Below the pieces are notes generated by a model that had not been told where the DNA came from, did not search any database, and was given only the letters and a program-made list of their open reading frames with translations. Shown one piece after another: positions 62,750 to 64,000 of a stretch of 64,000 bases of DNA. Every line of letters begins with the position of its first letter. Position 1 is the stretch's first letter. Source of the DNA: Lachnospiraceae bacterium (lineage in GTDB: Bacteria; Bacillota; Clostridia; Lachnospirales; Lachnospiraceae); the NCBI GenBank assembly GCA_910576335.1, contig CAJTIU010000002.1:299482-363481 (forward strand), in the 5' to 3' direction. Both the position numbers and the translations under genes were made by a program.

Positions 62750-63817
62750 CTATTTCTCGATCTCTTCAAGCATATTTTCTATAAATATCCCATAGCCCTT
62801 TGTCGGATTATTCACGAACACATGAGTCACTGCTCCAATCAGCTTCCCGTTCTGTATAATTGGACTTCCGCTCATGCCCTGAACAATTCCTCCGGTCTCA
62901 TTAAGGAGTTCCTCATCTGTCACTTCAATCGTCAGTCCTTTATTGATCTCATTCGTGTAATAGTCAATGCCGGTTATCTGTATGTCATATTCCTTTATTT
63001 CTCCAGATACTGCGCAGCGGATTACAGCAGGGCCGTCCTCAATCTCTTCTTTCTTTGCCGTCTGCATAGACTTCTGCTCAGAAAACAGGGCGTCAATCCG
63101 GTCAACACTGCCAAATATTCCAACCTCTGTATTCTTTGTAATTGTTCCGAGCACATTATAATTATTATAAACAATAATGCCTTCCATGCCTCCCGGAGAG
63201 CCGCTCTCTCCCTTCTGGATATCCCGGATATTCGTGATATAAAGGGTTCCGTCTGAGATGTTAAGAAGTTCATTCGTATCCACGTCATGGATCCCATGTC
63301 CCAGGGCGCCGAATTTACTGTCTGCATTCAAAAATGTCACTGTTCCCAGCCCCTGTGTATTATCCCGCACCCAGATGCCAAGCTTGTACTCTGTAAGAGA
63401 ATACTGTACCGGCCGGAACCGGATATCAAGCTTTTCCTTCTCTCTCTTAACTGTAAGAACTACCTCGTCCGCTTCAAGATCCTTCACCGCTTCAATAAGC
63501 TGTGCCTTTGTATCAATCTTTTTTCCGTTAAGTCCTACAATGTAATCCCCGGATTTCACCAGGTGCTCTGCCGGATTATATTCCATACCGTCTATTCCCT
63601 CAATACTCTCTGTCCCCAAAATCATGACCCCGTCCGTCTCCAGATAGATTCCGACCGGCATCCCGCCCGGAATAACTGTTGAATCGGAAGCCGCCTCTCC
63701 GATGACTTCCTGCCTGATACTGTATTTCTGCGCCTCAATCAGATAATATCCTCCTCCGGCAGCAATCAGAAACACGACAATCATAATTAGAATTCTGCGA
63801 TACCAGTATTTAAACAT
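62750..63817 (-). CDS. spoIVB: SpoIVB peptidase
   Basis: Protein of 355 residues: one N-terminal membrane anchor (about 8-25), a PDZ domain (about 85-130, VKSGDYIVGLNGKKI) and an S55 serine peptidase domain with the His in ALGHGIHD near 175 and the Ser in GMSGSPIIQNGK near 315. It is secreted from the forespore to trigger pro-sigmaK processing. GGGAGG precedes the ATG, and a 9-bp hairpin lies in the leader (63843-63864). It is upstream of spo0A as in other Clostridia. Confidence 0.95.
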   Translation of the reverse strand: MFKYWYRRILIMIVVFLIAAGGGYYLIEAQKYSIRQEVIGEAASDSTVIPGGMPVGIYLETDGVMILGTESIEGIDGMEYNPAEHLVKSGDYIVGLNGKKIDTKAQLIEAVKDLEADEVVLTVKREKEKLDIRFRPVQYSLTEYKLGIWVRDNTQGLGTVTFLNADSKFGALGHGIHDVDTNELLNISDGTLYITNIRDIQKGESGSPGGMEGIIVYNNYNVLGTITKNTEVGIFGSVDRIDALFSEQKSMQTAKKEEIEDGPAVIRCAVSGEIKEYDIQITGIDYYTNEINKGLTIEVTDEELLNETGGIVQGMSGSPIIQNGKLIGAVTHVFVNNPTKGYGIFIENMLEEIEK

Positions 63818-63842
63818 CGAAAAGCCTCCCTGTATGCCAAAA

Positions 63843-63946
63843 TAGATATCCCGGAGGATATCTATCTTAGTATGTCGTAATTTAATTGTTTTATGCTAAC
63901 AAATCTTTCTCATTCGTAAAATATCTCCGTCATCTTTTATGACGGA
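63843..63946. other. Two hairpins upstream of spoIVB
   Basis: TAGATATCC/GGATATCTA (63843-63851 with 63856-63864) lies in the spoIVB leader. TCCGTCAT/ATGACGGA (63926-63933 with 63939-63946) may end the gene beyond the window edge. Nothing else is recognisable in 63818-64000. Confidence 0.45.
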
Positions 63947-64000
63947 ATTAAACTGTTTCCTACTTAAATTCTAACATATCCTGTGGCTGGTCCTGACCCA

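Overview
The window looks like a chromosomal segment of a spore-forming anaerobic member of the Clostridia, most likely a Lachnospiraceae species. The evidence is spoIVB and spo0A side by side at the right end, a monomeric [FeFe] hydrogenase, a giant acyl-CoA dehydratase activase-type protein, a two-piece cobalamin-dependent methionine synthase, AmmeMemoRadiSam remnants, moderate base composition and strong AGGAGG-type ribosome binding sites. The species cannot be fixed from this sequence alone. Most genes lie on the minus strand. No rRNA, tRNA, CRISPR array, transposase or integrase is visible.

Layout. 0.2-5 kb (minus): rhomboid-like membrane protein, pyruvate kinase, XpaC-like and TelA-like proteins in one tight operon. 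5.1-9.6 kb (plus): a strong promoter, a strikingly structured leader of about 190 nt, and a 1418-residue double-ASKHA activase/dehydratase-like protein. 9.6-12.7 kb (minus): NfeD, an SPFH protein and a LytTR/GHKL two-component pair. 12.7-17.0 kb (minus): a MutF/MutE/MutG-type lantibiotic immunity ABC transporter with its own two-component system and no precursor gene. 17.2-25.7 kb (minus): a seven-gene oppABCDF-tldD-tldE peptide uptake and peptidase operon. An RpiR-family regulator (minus) and an M42 aminopeptidase (plus) follow at 25.9-27.9 kb, and the oppA and rpiR promoters share a 16-bp element.

28.0-29.4 kb is a decay zone. It holds a 42-residue ORF with an excellent promoter, an 86-bp dispersed repeat, a deleted radical SAM gene and a deleted LigB-AMMECR1 fusion gene. 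29.5-35.8 kb (minus): DUF2164 protein, TrmO, an ABC-class ATPase, and an FtsX-type permease with its ATPase. 35.9-41.8 kb (plus): an AT-richer module with an excisionase-like HTH protein, a BceRS-type two-component system, a BceAB-type transporter and a 43-residue membrane peptide; it looks acquired. 41.8-44.8 kb is scrap-rich: Uma2 nuclease, an antitoxin-like fragment, two small membrane proteins, a wrecked GHKL kinase, and an intact LytTR regulator with likely binding sites. 44.8-49.4 kb: a two-component system with a soluble kinase (minus), then an FtsA-like protein with an unusual tail and Maf (plus).

49.4-64 kb (minus) is housekeeping: CmpB-like membrane protein, S21, alanyl-tRNA synthetase, hydrogenase, AsnA, MetH, its separate reactivation protein, MetF, glycogen synthase, Spo0A and SpoIVB. 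Three themes recur. First, sensing and defence against cell-envelope peptides: five intact two-component systems, one orphan regulator and three ABC exporter or immunity systems. Second, peptide uptake and degradation. Third, dispersed palindromic elements (GGGGACGGGG-type hairpins, an 86-bp two-stem repeat and CCGTGAATAGTAAC-type mini-repeats) between genes.
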